Origin: Scalesia atractyloides
Taxonomy: Eukaryota; Streptophyta; Magnoliopsida; Asterales; Asteraceae
Length of the DNA stretch: 64,000 nucleotides
Assembly (NCBI GenBank): GCA_947069175.1
Contig: CAMTDV010000013.1
Span: 32,005,725-32,069,724, forward strand
Direction: 5' to 3'
Below, one piece after another: positions 21,627 to 33,903 of this stretch. Under the pieces are notes generated by a model. That model worked only from the letters and a program-made list of their open reading frames with translations. It did no database searches and was not told the origin of the DNA. Every line of letters begins with the position of its first letter. The stretch's first letter is position 1. The translations under genes were made by a program, and so were the position numbers.

Positions 21627-24600
21627 CTAATCTTTATTTCTCATCAATGATTCCCTTATTTGGCCTTTGAATTGAAGTTCAAAATCTAGGGCAATCATGT
21701 TTTCTACATCCCTTTCGAGTTCAAGATTCAGCAAGTCTTGGAGATCAGCTACATCCAAACCGTATGCATCCTCCATCTTTATCCTTTGAACTCTACCATC
21801 AGACCTGAGCAACGTCAATTCATGGTTGTCTTTGTTAGACTTCCATTTTAAAATTTTTGAGTCAGATGGTTTTCTTGGGAGTAGTGTTATTTCTGATGAG
21901 TTGGGTGAGGTTGGTCTGCGTACAAGTGTAGAAGTGAGGCTCTAAGTTTGTCACTTGCAATATCTGTGTGAAACAAAATTTGGTTCTTTATACACTCTTT
22001 TCTCAATTCTTCATGCATCCTTTGATCTTCTTCTTCTACTCGCTTTTTCCTCTTTGCTTGATTTAAGGAAATGGTGGATAAGCTGGTGGTTGAAGTTGAT
22101 CTTTTAGGAGCAAGGGTCTGTTTGAGAGCAGAGGTTGTTTGATCTTAGATTGGCTTTCTTGGAATAGAAGAATCCTTTTTTCTTAATTCTTCCAACCTTC
22201 TATAGGTATCTACCACTTTAGATTCTGACCATCTAGCAATATGCCTTGTTGTTCGCTATAAAGCATCAACAAGCTAGGCTTTCATTCTTTTAATATTGAG
22301 AGCACGGTCTTGGCTTTCAATTTTGGCCTTTTTCCAAACAGGAGGAGTAGGCTTCTTTGAAGGATCCTTGAGTATAGAATGAATTCTTTCAATTTCATCT
22401 TTAAGCTCATTAGCCGACCAGTCTTTAATTGTGCTCTTGTTTCTTTGTAAGGCTTATGCTTCAAGACATGATCAAGATAATCTTCTTTCAATTCTGGATC
22501 ATTAGTGGTTGGTTATTCAGACATAAACTTACTTAGCTCCTTAGCAAATTCTTCAATGCTTCTGACTTTGCTTAGTTGATACTGTAAGGAGATTTGTAAA
22601 GCCCTGTCATCTTTATCTTTTGATTTGTCTTTTGCTATGTAGTCAGCCTGTCTAGCCTTTAGATTAAGATACTCATCCAAGTTCCTAGGCTTTCTATACC
22701 CCAGCAAGGAAGGAAATTCTCTTTTCATTGGATCTTCTATTTTGTAAAAAGCTTCAGTCTCACCTTTAACTGCAAAAATTTCCAATGGGTATAATGCACT
22801 CATAGGAAGGAATGAGGACGATAGGTGCATGATTGGAAATGGGGAAATAGAGTTTCAGAGTATGGAGGTGATGAGGATGGTTGTGATATGGATTGTGATG
22901 AGGTAGGAAGTGGTGATTGGTTGTCTTCATCATCATCAACAAAAAAAGTTTTTCTTTTGCGTTGGAATTTAATTTTGGGAGAAGGTGGTTTTGTGGGAAT
23001 TCGGGATGGCGTGGGCAGTGGCTTAGTTGTGGTTGGGAAGGTGATCATGGCAGTGGTTTGAACAACATCTGTTGTTCCAACATTAGTTGTTACAACATCT
23101 ATTCTAACAGCTTTTGTGGTGAGAGTGATAGAGGAAACCTGAGCAGTGGTTTTAGCAGTGGTTATAGAAGAGATGGGAGTTGGTTGTCTTGCTTTTCTAG
23201 CAGACCTTCTTTGCCTTGAAGTACCAATATCTTCCTTTTCCATCTGCTTAGCCTTTTCTTCTTCAATAAGCATTAAAGCTTTGGCTTCAAGAGTATCTTG
23301 TCGTTTCTGCTTTTCAATAGCAATCATTTCAGCTTCTTGGTTTAATTTCTCATCAATTTCTTTTCTCAAAGATGCTTTGGATGCTTCAGCAGAGGTTATA
23401 GTGGTTGCTGGCTATGTTGCACCTGTGATTTAACTTGGGAATCAGGCTTTAACTTTCTCAAAGAATCTTTCTCCCCCTTTTGGCATCACCTGAAAGAATG
23501 ATAATCGGGGCAGAGTAAGTGGTTTGTAACAAGTGGTCTTTGATGGCTTTAATATCAGCTTGAGTATCTTTATATCTAGCCTTGACCGTATTACGGATGA
23601 GTTGCATTTGAACTTCATGCTGAAAATTATCTAATTGTCTCTGAGCTTGGGAGATTGGTTGGAGAACCTTTGATAGCTCATTAGCATTTGGTGTGGAGGA
23701 TGGTTGATGTGGAGAGGTTTGTAGGAATAACTTCATCATGGTTTTGATGTCATGAACTGATGATTCCATGGAAGACATCCTCTCCGTCAATTCTTTATAC
23801 CTTAATTCATCACCTAATCTAATAAAATCATCTGAATTCTACCAGAGGTATTTGTATTTAGATTTTCTACTGGAGTAAACTCCATAGTATCAGACCCAAA
23901 TGCCCCTTGTTCTTAGTTCTGGGGACTTCCAACTAGCTTAGAAGTTACTATTGTAGCTTCACGGTTGTTGCCTTCAAGAAGTCTTATGTATGTAAGCATT
24001 GTCCAACTGAGCCACTGTTGTAGTAGCAGTTGTAGTAGTTGCTTCACTTGAACTACCACCAAAGAGTTACATGTAACTCTTGGGGTGTAACCTCCTCAAT
24101 TGGTTATGGGCTAGCGGATAGAGTTGTCTCAGACACAGTTAAGTGTGGAAGTTGACTCTCTTTAATGGGTGGGTGAGAGGGACTTCTAAGTGTCTGAGTT
24201 TTCTCTATTGCCTCAAGCAAAGGTATAAAAGTGGGTGGTATTGGAGAAGTGGATAAGGGAGTAGAAAGAGACATAGCCCTGGGAGAGGGGCTGGAGAACA
24301 AATGTTCAACTGAATCATCTGCCTCATATTATGGTGTCCATGTGATTACAATTGTTATTTTGTGAGGAAAACAAGAGGAGCTTGTGCGGTGGAGATCTTT
24401 GAACTGACTGCTATGAGGAAGTAGCAGTAGTGGTTGTGAGTGACTTTTGTGTTGTCACAGGTAGGACATCTGGGATCTCATCTTCCAGAGCTACCTTTTT
24501 GGTGTGTTTGGTGGGCTTGGTGGATTTGGAGGGTTACTTTTTGGGTTTGGCTGGTGTGGGTCGCACAACACTGGTTGTAGTGCTGTGGTCACTAGGAGCA

Positions 24601-24880
24601 GTAGGCTCAGCAACAGATGAAGGAGCAGTGGTTGTAACAGTAGTCAAAATTTGCTCAGTCACTGTTGCTTTGGTTTTTAACACCTTAGGTTTTTGTGTTG
24701 AGAGTCTGGTAAAAGTTTCGTGTTTAAGGCTGCCAACTTCACAGGTGACACCTTGTTTAAAATCAGACTCAGAAACTTGTTTTTGTAAATAGAAGCTCAA
24801 CAACCTAGGGTGTATAAAAAAAGCTTTACCCTTTTTAAAATTATTAAAATTAGCAATCAAATTAGAAAACAATACCTGAG
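21627..24880 (-). pseudogene. Copia A accessory 3' ORF (env-position protein)
   Basis: Between RNase H and the 3' LTR the minus strand carries a series of frames sharing one coding style: 24534-24872, 24104-24301, 23458-23790, 22800-23369, 22513-22830, 22282-22491 and 21627-21818. In order they show a motif FFIHPRLLSFYL, a Thr/Val/Pro-rich stretch, predicted helices (MTERMSSMESSVHDIKTMM), a Glu/Lys-rich coiled-coil (EKQKRQDTLEAKALMLIEEE), a basic patch RQRRSARKARQP and a Ser/Pro tail. Sirevirus-like elements carry env-like or accessory ORFs here; plant relatives with the PR-F/L-L motif are familiar to me as retroelement-linked proteins of unknown function. Several frameshifts break it. A candidate splice acceptor (TTTTCTCAG, sense) precedes the first frame at 24876. 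No membrane segment is visible. Confidence 0.6.
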
Positions 24881-25375
24881 AAAATTTGATTTAGTTAAAA
24901 TAGCATAACCCAGGTATTGAATGTTCAAAGGTATTTTGTTAAAAGCAGTTGTTTTTGCTGACAGACAAAGCTAACATGTCTGTGGAAAAAGAATTTCATG
25001 TCTGTGGGAAATTCAGGTTTGAAGATGGTGATACCTGAAAGCTAACATTCTTATCCACGCTCTATGAATTCTGTATGTAAATCTTTCTTTCAGAAATATG
25101 TGGGGTAATCAAGGTCATTAAGACCGAAAGTAGTAGAGATAGAAGAAGGAGAGATTTGGACAAGTGATTGTCCGTTTTTTGAGGTGAAGGCAAAAGGCTT
25201 TTTGTTTTGAACTTGAAGTTCAGTATTTGCCCAAAATTGGCGGAGGTGTCGATGTAAATCTGTGCTTTTGCAAGTAACACATCTTTGTATGATGATGTTT
25301 ATAGAACATTAATCATTGAGTGAAATGCAATATTATTGTTGGTTTTTTCGAATATTGGAAGGTAGTTATGGGGAG

Positions 25376-25830
25376 TTTTGATGATAAGATTCACGGTGAA
25401 TGAGTGAGTATTTAGGGTTTAGAAGAAGAAGAGAGTAATGGAGAAATTTGTGAACAATTTTTGTTTTTGTAATTGAAACGGCAAGTGGAAACTCTGTTTG
25501 GATGAAACAAGGTTTATAAAGGGAAAAAATGAATGCTGACGTGGAAGCGGTTTCCAAAAGATCTGATGGCTATCATCTGCGCACGTGTAAACTCTGTTGG
25601 ATAATGGATGACAGTGGTTTGGAAACCTCTGCTGGAGGCCAGGAGTGGTTCTGAACAGAGGAATGATCAATGGTGATTTTACACTATAGAGGATATATTA
25701 TCAGTGGATTGGGAAAACAATGGTTTCACCAACAGTGGAAGTAGGAACAGAGGATACACTTTTAGCAACGGATAGATTTTCATGGCAAGCAGAGGTTTTG
25801 AGAAACAGTGGTTGTGAACAGACTTTAGAG
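25376..25830 (-). promoter_or_regulatory. Putative internal promoter upstream of the Copia A accessory ORF
   Basis: Read on the minus strand, this stretch has a cluster of at least seven CCWCTGTT-type repeats (plus-strand AACAGAGG/AACAGTGG, 25605-25815), then CCTTTATAAACC (TATA at 25513-25520), then a pyrimidine-rich CTCTTCTTCTTCTAAACCC leader. This is the layout of a plant core promoter and it lies exactly between pol and the accessory ORF. CAGTGGTT words are also common in the neighbouring coding DNA, which weakens the repeat argument. Function is inferred. Confidence 0.4.
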
Positions 25831-25953
25831 ACAATTTTAGCTATTTTGAAGGATGAAAAGTTGATTTTACACATTTTAATGCTTTTTACAAATGGAACCC
25901 AAAAAATTTGTTTTTATTCCATGTTTAGCATACCAAGCCTAGATATTAAACTT

Positions 25954-27159
25954 TCAAAGGTTGATGTATCTAAAGCTTTTGTTAGAACATCTCACTTGAT
26001 CTTTAGTTGGAACATGATGAAGAGAAATCAAACCTTTTTCATAGCAATCTCTCACAAAGTGATGTCTGATATCAATGTGCTTGGTGGTAGAATGAGATAC
26101 TAGATTTTTAATGATGTTTTCAGTTGCTTGACTATCTAACATAAGAGGAGTCTTTAAAGCAGTTACACCAAAATCCAATAACTGATTCTGAAGCCACAGG
26201 TATTGAGCAGTGCGGCTTGTAGCAGCAATATACTCAGCCTCTGCTATGGATGTTGATACTGCAACCTGCTTTTTGCTCCGCAAAGACACTAAGCAATTGC
26301 CTAGGAATTGACAGCCTCCTGAAGTGGACTTCCTTATGGTTTTACATCCAGCAAAATCACTGTCTGAGAAACCTGAAAGCTCAATATTTCCATTAGCTGG
26401 ATACCAGATACCAAGTGTGGGAGCACCTTTTATATATCTGAATATCCTTTTTACAGCAATGAGATTAGACTTTCTAGGTGCTGACTGGGATCTGGCGTAA
26501 ACACATGTTGCAAACATGATGTCTGACCTTGATGCAGTTAGGTAAAATAATGAACCTATCATGCTTTTATAAAGAGTTTGATCAACTAAGTCATCTTTTT
26601 CATCAACAGCGACAAGGTTTGTGGTTGCCATGGGTGTGCTAGATGGTTTGCAATCATTCATATCAAATTTTCTAAGAAGTTCTTTGACATACTTACTTTG
26701 ATGAATGAATGTACCATTTTGCAACTGTTTTACTTGGAGACCAAGAAAACAATGGAGCTCACCCATTGCACTCATTTCAAACTCTGCTGCCATGAGTTTT
26801 CTAAACTCTTCACACATGGCAGTGCATGTGGATCCATAAATGATGTCATCCACATAAATTTGGACAAGCATCAAATTCTTTCCTTTCCATTTCAAAAATA
26901 TGGTTTTGTCAATTTTACCCCTTGAAAAATCAATGGATAAGAGAAAGGTGGAGAGAGTTACATACCAGGCTCTAGGTGCTTGTTTCAAGCCATGCAAAGC
27001 TTTGTTAAGCTTGTAGACATGATGAGGATAAAATGCATCTTCAAAGCCAAGAGGTTGACGAACATATACCTCTTCTTTGATTTTACCATACAAGAATGCA
27101 CTTTTTATATCCATTTGAAACACTTTGATGTAGTGGTTGGCAGCAAAGGCTAAGAACAA
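25954..27159 (-). CDS. Copia A reverse transcriptase/RNase H, 401 codons open
   Basis: This is the longest intact frame in the window. It begins inside the reverse transcriptase (DIKSAFLYGKIKEEVYVRQP), continues through LNKALHGLKQAPRAWY and the catalytic YVDD (LVQIYVDDIIYGS), and then RNase H with FSDSDFAGCKTIRKSTSGG, AEAEYIAA and a final DIRHHFVRD block. Asp and Glu of the RNase H active site are visible. The usual C-terminal end (DIFTKAF...) is lost to a frameshift around 25990. The N-terminal RT part is in another frame (27083-27340), so the open stretch is only part of the original polyprotein. It copies element RNA into DNA in cytoplasmic particles in active relatives; here it cannot be made as a proper Gag-Pol. 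Confidence 0.85.
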   Translation of the reverse strand: MFLAFAANHYIKVFQMDIKSAFLYGKIKEEVYVRQPLGFEDAFYPHHVYKLNKALHGLKQAPRAWYVTLSTFLLSIDFSRGKIDKTIFLKWKGKNLMLVQIYVDDIIYGSTCTAMCEEFRKLMAAEFEMSAMGELHCFLGLQVKQLQNGTFIHQSKYVKELLRKFDMNDCKPSSTPMATTNLVAVDEKDDLVDQTLYKSMIGSLFYLTASRSDIMFATCVYARSQSAPRKSNLIAVKRIFRYIKGAPTLGIWYPANGNIELSGFSDSDFAGCKTIRKSTSGGCQFLGNCLVSLRSKKQVAVSTSIAEAEYIAATSRTAQYLWLQNQLLDFGVTALKTPLMLDSQATENIIKNLVSHSTTKHIDIRHHFVRDCYEKGLISLHHVPTKDQVRCSNKSFRYINL

Positions 27160-29310
27160 TCTGATGGCTTCTAATCTTGCTACAGGAGTAAAGGTTCATC
27201 GTAACCAATGCCTTCTTCTTGTCTGTAGCATTGAACCACAAGCCTAGCTTTATTCTTGACAACATTACCCCTCTCACCAGTTTTGTTTTTAAAGACCCAT
27301 TTTGTGACAATTGGATGTACATCCTTTGGCAATGGTTCAAGTTCCCATACTTGTTGTCTTTTAAACTAGAGGAGCTCTTCCTGCATGGCTTCTACCCAAC
27401 TGTTTCTTTCAGTGCCTCTTGGTACTTGACAGGTTTTGTGAGAGATAGAAAACTAGCAAAAAGACTAATGTTTTGGGATTGAGTTCTGGTGAGCACCCCT
27501 TCATTTATGTTGCCAATGATAAGGTCAGATGGATGGTTTTTAAGGTAGATTAGATCTCCCTTGTATGGAATGATGGCATTTTGAAGTGAAGGCTGCAGAT
27601 GTGAATCATCTGAGCTAACATCTGTTGGCAATTTTGAAGAGCCAACATCCGTTCGAAGTGAAGGTGGAGGTATTGGTGAGAGTGGTGCGAGAACATGATG
27701 ATTTTTATCCACAGTGGTTGGACTTTTATAAACAGAGGTTATGGTTGATGAGATGGCAGATGATTGAGGATTAGCAGTGGTTGATTCAGCAGTAGCAGAG
27801 TTTTCACGGTTGTTGACAACATCTGTTCTGCTGATGGTGGATGTGGCTTTATACTGTGGAATCACAATGCTATATCCATAATATGTTGTGAAGAATGTGG
27901 TGTACCTGCATGGTCAATCTTAACAGACACAAATTCAAACATGAATTTGTGTAAATCAAAAAGTTCAGCATGATTTGTCAGGATTTTTAATGAAGAAAGT
28001 ACATTGAACTTTACATTCAAAGTCTCTTCCATACACCTAGTCCTTGAATTAAAGACTCTGTAGGCTTTACCAGTGGTTGAGTATCCCAGAAAATAACCAC
28101 AGTCTACTTTGGCTGCAAATTTTGAAATTGAATCTTTTAAGTTCAAAATAAAGCATGGGCAGCCAAAGATTTTGAAATAGGAGATCAGTGGTTTGATCTT
28201 GTACAAAGTTTCATAAGCAGTGGATTGATGTATGGGGTGGATTAAAAATCTGTTTTGAACATAGCAAGCAGTGTTTACAACCTCTACCTAAAAGGACAAG
28301 GGTAAACCAAAGTCTGCAAGCATAGTTCTAGCAGCTTCAATTAAAGTCCTGTTTTTCCTTTTAACTACCCCATTTTGTTCTGGTGTTCTTAGAATGTTGT
28401 ACTGCCTTACAATTCCTTTTGACACACTGAACTCATCCAACTCCTTATTTCTAAACTCTGTGCCACTGTCACTCCTTAATACTTTTATTAGCAGGTCAAA
28501 TTGCTTTTCAACTTGTTTCACAAATCCTTGCAAGATGCCGGCAGTCTCATCCTTAGAGGCAAAAAGTAAGACCATGTAAACCTTGAAAAATCATCAACAA
28601 TTACATGACAATATCTCTTTTAATAAGGCTCATGATTTTTACAGCGCCAAACAAGTCCATGTGTAACAATTGTAAACACTAACTTGTTTTGGACTCACCA
28701 ATTAGTTTGTAAGAACTTTTGTGTTGTTTTCCTTTTACACAGGAAACACAATGTTCTTCTTTTGTTAAAAGTTTTTTGTGGTAAGCCTCTTACAAGGCCT
28801 TGTTTAGAGAGTGTGGTGATAGTTGTCAGATTTGTGTGTCCAAGTCTTCTGTGCCATAATTATGTCTCTTTGTTAGAGGCAACTGAGAACAGACAAGCAT
28901 CAGTTAATGGATTATCCTTCAACATATCAACCACATACACATTGCCACTCCTATGAGCCACAAGTTGTGCTTTGCTCTCAGCTATGATTTGATCAATCTT
29001 TCTAACCAACTTTGGCCCAACAATCTAACAAGTTTTCTTAGTGAAGAATGATACATAGCCTCTGTCACTCATTTGTAAACACTAAGAAGATTAAATTTTA
29101 GATTGTCGATAAGATTGGCATTTTCAAATTTGAGCTTCCAGTCTTAACTGTTCCAGACCCAAGTACCTTTCCTTTTGAATTATTACCAAAGGATACATCA
29201 CCCCCTCCATGAGCCATAAAGTCTTTGAGAAGGGCTTTACATCCTGTATGCCTAGAGCCTCCACTATCTACATACCATAGACTATTAAGGCAAGTAGAAG
29301 CTCCCTGCAC
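27160..29310 (-). pseudogene. Copia A protease, integrase and RT N-terminus
   Basis: Frames 29098-29310, 28288-28575, 27862-28206, 27392-27865 and 27083-27340 give, in order: protease (LWYVDSGGSRHTG, with the catalytic DSG), the integrase core (HMDLFGAV near 28655, RSDSGTEF, then QNGVVKRKNRTLIEAARTML), the integrase C-terminal SH3-like region (FGCPCFILNLKD, GYFLGYSTTGKAYRVFN), a Ser/Thr linker and the start of RT. The third catalytic residue of the integrase, normally Glu in the AERKNRT motif, is Lys here. Frameshifts separate all blocks, so no integrase could be produced. Confidence 0.8.
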
Positions 29311-31747
29311 TATGGTAAATAATTAGTTTAGGTGGGTTCCAAAGCCAAAATGGCTTTGGAAGGGGTCTCAAACATTTCATCCTCAAATTTGGAAGAATGA
29401 GCAGAGTTTTGAACGGATCTTTGTAGCATCTGTTGAGCCCATCTCCTGTGAGATGATAGTAACCATGAGGACGCCTATTTACTCTTGGTTTTGAGAGCTT
29501 TTTGTTACCCTCATAACTAAGAGGTACCTTTTGGTAAATTGGTTGGTCATATCCTCTTGGGTACTCGTTGGTAGGTGGAGCATCTGTTACCTGTACCTCT
29601 CTGGGAGCAGAGATTTTGTTCAGTGCTTTGGTAACAGATGTTTCAATAAACACAAAGGTCTGTTTAGACTTTCCTTTTGGAGTACATGTATTTGAACTCT
29701 CCAGTGTTTTGGATTTATACTCATTCTTTTTCACATCAAAGTTTTTGAGTTAAACACACTCTTGAGTTTATGATTTGTTTTATTATAGATTTTGCAATTT
29801 GGAGAATCAATGATCTCACCTTTTTTGTTGATGTCATAAGCTTTTAGAAGAAGACAGTTTTTAGTAAGATGATTCTTCTTTTCACAAAAATCACAAAAAA
29901 AGTTTTTTATCTTTTCTTTCTTCTTTCCCTTTTTAGACTTTTTGTCAGCAGATGTTGTAACATTTGCTGGTAAGTCTCATGTAGGAACGATTCTAGCCTT
30001 TGGTGCTTTGACACCTTCAGTGGTTGAAAAATCCACTGGCTTAAAATTTTCAAGAATGTCACATTCATCAGACTATCAGGGTTTGAATTGATATTTTTCA
30101 ATCTCCTCAAAAGTTAAGGATCCCTCATGTCTTTCTAAAACAAATTTATTTCCCTTTTTACTTGTGACTTTGATTTCTTGACAAACCAAGTTTGTTGGAA
30201 TAATTTAAAACACACCAGAATCATTTTCAGTAATATTTTCTGAAATTTGGTCATTTTTCTTGAATCCAATGCCAAATTTTATGTTACTTTTGACCTGGTT
30301 TTCCAACAAAATCTCATAACCTTTGCAGGATTCCACCCATTTTTCACAAGTGACTTGGGTGGATTCCAACTCCTTTTTGCAAACATGATATTTTTCTATC
30401 ATGGTTTGGAGTTGATCCTTGGTTATGCTTGCTTCATGTTTTATGCTGCTGATTTCAGAATCTTTTTCAAGCAATTTTGATTTTAACTATTTTGAAAGTT
30501 TTTCAAATTGCAATTCATCATCTAAGATCTTATTCTTAAGGTTTTCATTCACCTCTTTATGTTAGCAAAAGCTATGATGCATTTATCTGAACATAGGTCT
30601 TTTAGGACCTGAGGAGATACCTTAGTAGCAGCCATCATGGCACAATCACATTCACCTTCACAAACACTAGCCTCCCATGGATCAGATAGAGGTTTCACAT
30701 CTTCATCAGGCAGGCTATTCCAATCAAAAAAGCCCTGAGTAAAGAAACTCTGTTGATTACCCTCTGCCTGAGCATTGGCTTGAGTAACCTGTTCTGCAGG
30801 TTGCATTTGAACCTGAGGAGTTGGTGCTTGAACATATTGAATTTGAGGAATAGTGGTTTGAACATATTGCACTGGAACAGTGGTAGCAGTGTGTGCAAAA
30901 TGAGCAGTGTTTTGCATATGAGGAATAGGGGTAAATTTGGAATAATGGACAATGTTTTGAGGTCTAGGGCTAGGATGTATGACAATTGGTCCAGTTGATT
31001 GAGACCTACATTCTCTAGCAAAGTGTCCAAGCCTATTACACTTATAATACTTAATTTTTTATTTATCCAGCCCAACTTTTGTCCCCCTATGTAACCCTGG
31101 AACTTCCTACCAGTCCTCTTGTAATACTTGTTAGCCCTGACACTTAACAAAGCTAACTTGTGCAAAATGTCAATTTCTTCCAAATCTGATGGATCAAAAT
31201 CTTGAAGGTCACTATCTCAAAGCATAAGTTGTCAAAAGTTTGGCTTTCCCCAACAACAGCAAATGTATAATTGGGTATGTAAGGGTCAGAATTGATACCA
31301 TAAGTTATATCAATGAAATGATCATAACTCTAATCCTTACTACTGCCAGTGACTTCTTCTTGGCCAAAGAGAGTTGTACTACTAAATGTATAGTCATCAG
31401 TCACTTTGCCAGACTCTTGTAGCTTCTTTTTCTGGTTCAGCTCTCTCTCATAAGTGAGGATCTTACCATGAAGCTGAGTAAGACTCATTTCTTTGAACCA
31501 AACTGAATTTCTAGTAACGAAAGCTATAGTGTCCCATTGGCTTGATTTTTTGGAAATCTTGCTCAGCATAATTTTCAGGAGTCTTTGGTACTTGGACTTT
31601 AGGGTCCGCTGTACTCGGTATCATTGGAATATGAGGTCCAAAGATGACCGACTTCCAGCAACTGGTGTTTTGCTGAGCAAGGACATGACCCATCCGTCTT
31701 TGCAAGATATTATACTCAAATCTGACTAGAATCGGTGGTTTAAACAT
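29311..31747 (-). pseudogene. Copia A gag
   Basis: The gag starts at 31747, only about 33 bp from the Gypsy insertion, with MFKPPILVRFEYNILQRRM and VLAQQNTSCWK. It continues in frames 31330-31569 (QLHGKILTYERELNQKKKL), 30695-31183 and 30549-30917 (a QYVQ-repeat, Gln/Pro-rich stretch), 30205-30474 (coiled coil) and 29285-29734. The zinc knuckle reads YYKCNRLGHFARECR, with its first Cys changed to Tyr. Capsid sequence between the first two frames appears deleted. The length, with a coiled-coil extension after the knuckle, fits the extended gag of Sirevirus-type elements. Frameshifts and stops make it non-functional. Confidence 0.75.
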
Positions 31748-31780
31748 GGTGCCAGTGTTATGAGGATCTTATGAAGTGTG

Positions 31781-33888
31781 TGTAACACCCTGTAAAAATC
31801 GTGTCCAATAGTATAGTGACACGTGTTGTATTTTAAATATAGTCTATTAAAGACCAATAGGGACTAAATGCGTCAACATGCTCAAACTGAGCCTCTGAGT
31901 GACGGTCCGATGTCAACATGCATAAATAACAAGCCTCTGAGTGACTGATATGTCAACATGCTTAAATCATGGCCTCTGAGTGACTGATATGTCAACATGC
32001 ACAACCTCTGAGTGACATCGGAGTCAACATGCTTATAATAAGCCTCTGAGTGATCCTTTGTGAAGTCCAAACTCTCATACGCGCTATTTGTTGGACGAGA
32101 GGGTTTAATTTTGTAAATCTGTGAAAGTTGGATGATGGAGGGATTTAAAACTGTCAACATGTTAATTTATACCTCTGAATGACCTTTTAACGAACCGAGA
32201 GCTCGACAATGTCCGGGCATAAACTTGGGTATGCCAAGTATTGGCTACGGAGGGCTAAAAGTGCCAAAATGGTGTTTTAAAAGGTTTTTAGAAACTTTAT
32301 AAAGTTAAGGGGGTTAAAGTGTCAATTTTTGAAACAGGCCAATGGCGGTCGCGGGCCGAGAGAGACCTTGCCTGGGTCTCCAAACAAAACTCCAAAAAAC
32401 CATTAAATCAAAACCATGGCTTCCTAAACTGCCATGCCACGTTTTGGGACACTTGTAAGCTTCTTCTTACACCCCTAAACACCTGGCTTCACCTCCTTTG
32501 AGTTCTCCAACTATAAATAGGTGCTTAAGTTCAACATTCTAACTTGCACCTTTCTCATTCATTCACTCTTCTCCCTCCTCTGGAAGTTCCTAGCTAAAAG
32601 GAGCATCCAACATAGTTCTTTTGCACCCTAGGAATCACTGGTAAGTGTTCTTTCCTTGTGGATTTTCGTTATAGGCTTTTATAGCCAAAAGTCAAGCGTT
32701 TTACGGAAAACGCTTTGACTTTCGGTTAAGACCATTATGGTCCAGCCATTGTTCAAAATGAACATGGCTAAGTGATCGTAATAAGGTAGGTGTTAATCCC
32801 TATAAAGGGCACCTCCTGAAGATCACGTTTGCTAGACCAATTGACGGGTCAAAGTTATGATATTAAAAAGTCAAACAGACAATTTTTTGGAAAAATCATA
32901 AATTGATCTTATATATGTTATGAAACCTGTTTTGACACTTAAAAAGTTGATAATAATTATTAGAACATGTAAAAACATGTTCGGCTCGTCAATTTCAGTT
33001 CTAGGGTTGGTTCGCAACCGAAAGTCGTGAAGTTTGACTTCTACTTTGACTTTCGATTCTGACCCGATTTAGATTAGTTACCTACTAATATAAAGTTGCG
33101 TTATGATTATAATATAATGTAGCATAACCCTTTGAGGTTATTTTACATGATCATAATCAGAATCCACGTTTATGCGCAAGTTCCATAATTATGCCATATT
33201 TGACCAAAATGTCCTTTTTGCATAAAACAAAGTTTTAAATAGTAGTGAACTTGAAAATGAGTTTTCTACTGATGTAATATTATAAGTAGGATTATTTGGA
33301 TGTTAAACCAAATTATAAACTAAGTTTTCTAGCAGGTCTTTAAACTATGTCGATAAATGACGGTTTTAGCCCTTGTGGCTCATAAAATAGTTTTAATCAA
33401 ATCTTTTAAGATAAATCTTTTACCTACTGATATGTTATATTAAATAACATATCTAAGAAATTTTAGTCTGACCCTAATGTCAGTTTTCATTAAGAATCGC
33501 ATAAAGACGTCACTTTACGACAAAAGTGTCGTTTCGGCGCATAGTATGGTTTAAACCATATTAATTGGCCAAGACTTGTTACCTGCAGGTACAATAAGAA
33601 AATAGGCTGGAAGTTCTTGGTAGTGATAGAGGATCTTGCAAATCCTAGATCTGCCCAAAGTCTGTTTTATATTCTTTCCATGTACAATTTTGATCCGCCT
33701 GTGGATCTTCTATTACGAGCCTGTATATTCTTTTGTATTTTCGAACATTCGGTTTGTAATAGTAATTTTACTCCAAGACTTCCGGTTGTCGTGTTTAATT
33801 GACTATGATGATTATCGACTGACGTCACGATACTCCCCACCCGGGCCCACCGGGGTATGGATTTGGGTTGGAAATCCGGGGTGTGACA
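31781..33888 (+). repeat. Gypsy 5' LTR
   Basis: It starts TGTAACACCCTG and ends GGGGTGTGACA. A TATA box (TATAAATAG, 32512-32520) with a downstream CT-rich leader is present. The first about 600 bp and last about 306 bp match the 3' LTR; the middle 32381-33582 does not. Confidence 0.9.
31875..32060 (+). repeat. LTR-proximal short repeats (GTCAACATGC / CCTCTGAGTGAC)
   Basis: About five irregularly spaced pairs of GTCAACATGC and GCCTCTGAGTGAC lie about 95 bp inside the LTR, with a decayed pair near 32153. The same array is present in the 3' LTR (41226-41405). The position in U3 suggests a regulatory repeat. Confidence 0.85.
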
Positions 33889-33891
33889 GGT

Positions 33892-33903
33892 TGGTATCAG
33901 AGC
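33892..33903 (+). promoter_or_regulatory. Gypsy primer-binding site
   Basis: TGGTATCAGAGC follows the 5' LTR after a 3-base gap and exactly matches the complement of the initiator methionine tRNA 3' end. Confidence 0.92.

Noticed and set aside
22825..23433. Plus-strand Val/Ser/Gly-rich frames opposite the Copia A accessory ORF
   Set aside because: They are antisense shadows of the Thr/Pro/Ser-rich minus-strand coding sequence.
21627..25280. Accessory ORF of Copia A as a true retroviral envelope gene
   Set aside because: Its position fits an env-like gene, but no signal peptide, transmembrane segment or cleavage site is visible. The name env-position accessory ORF is safer.
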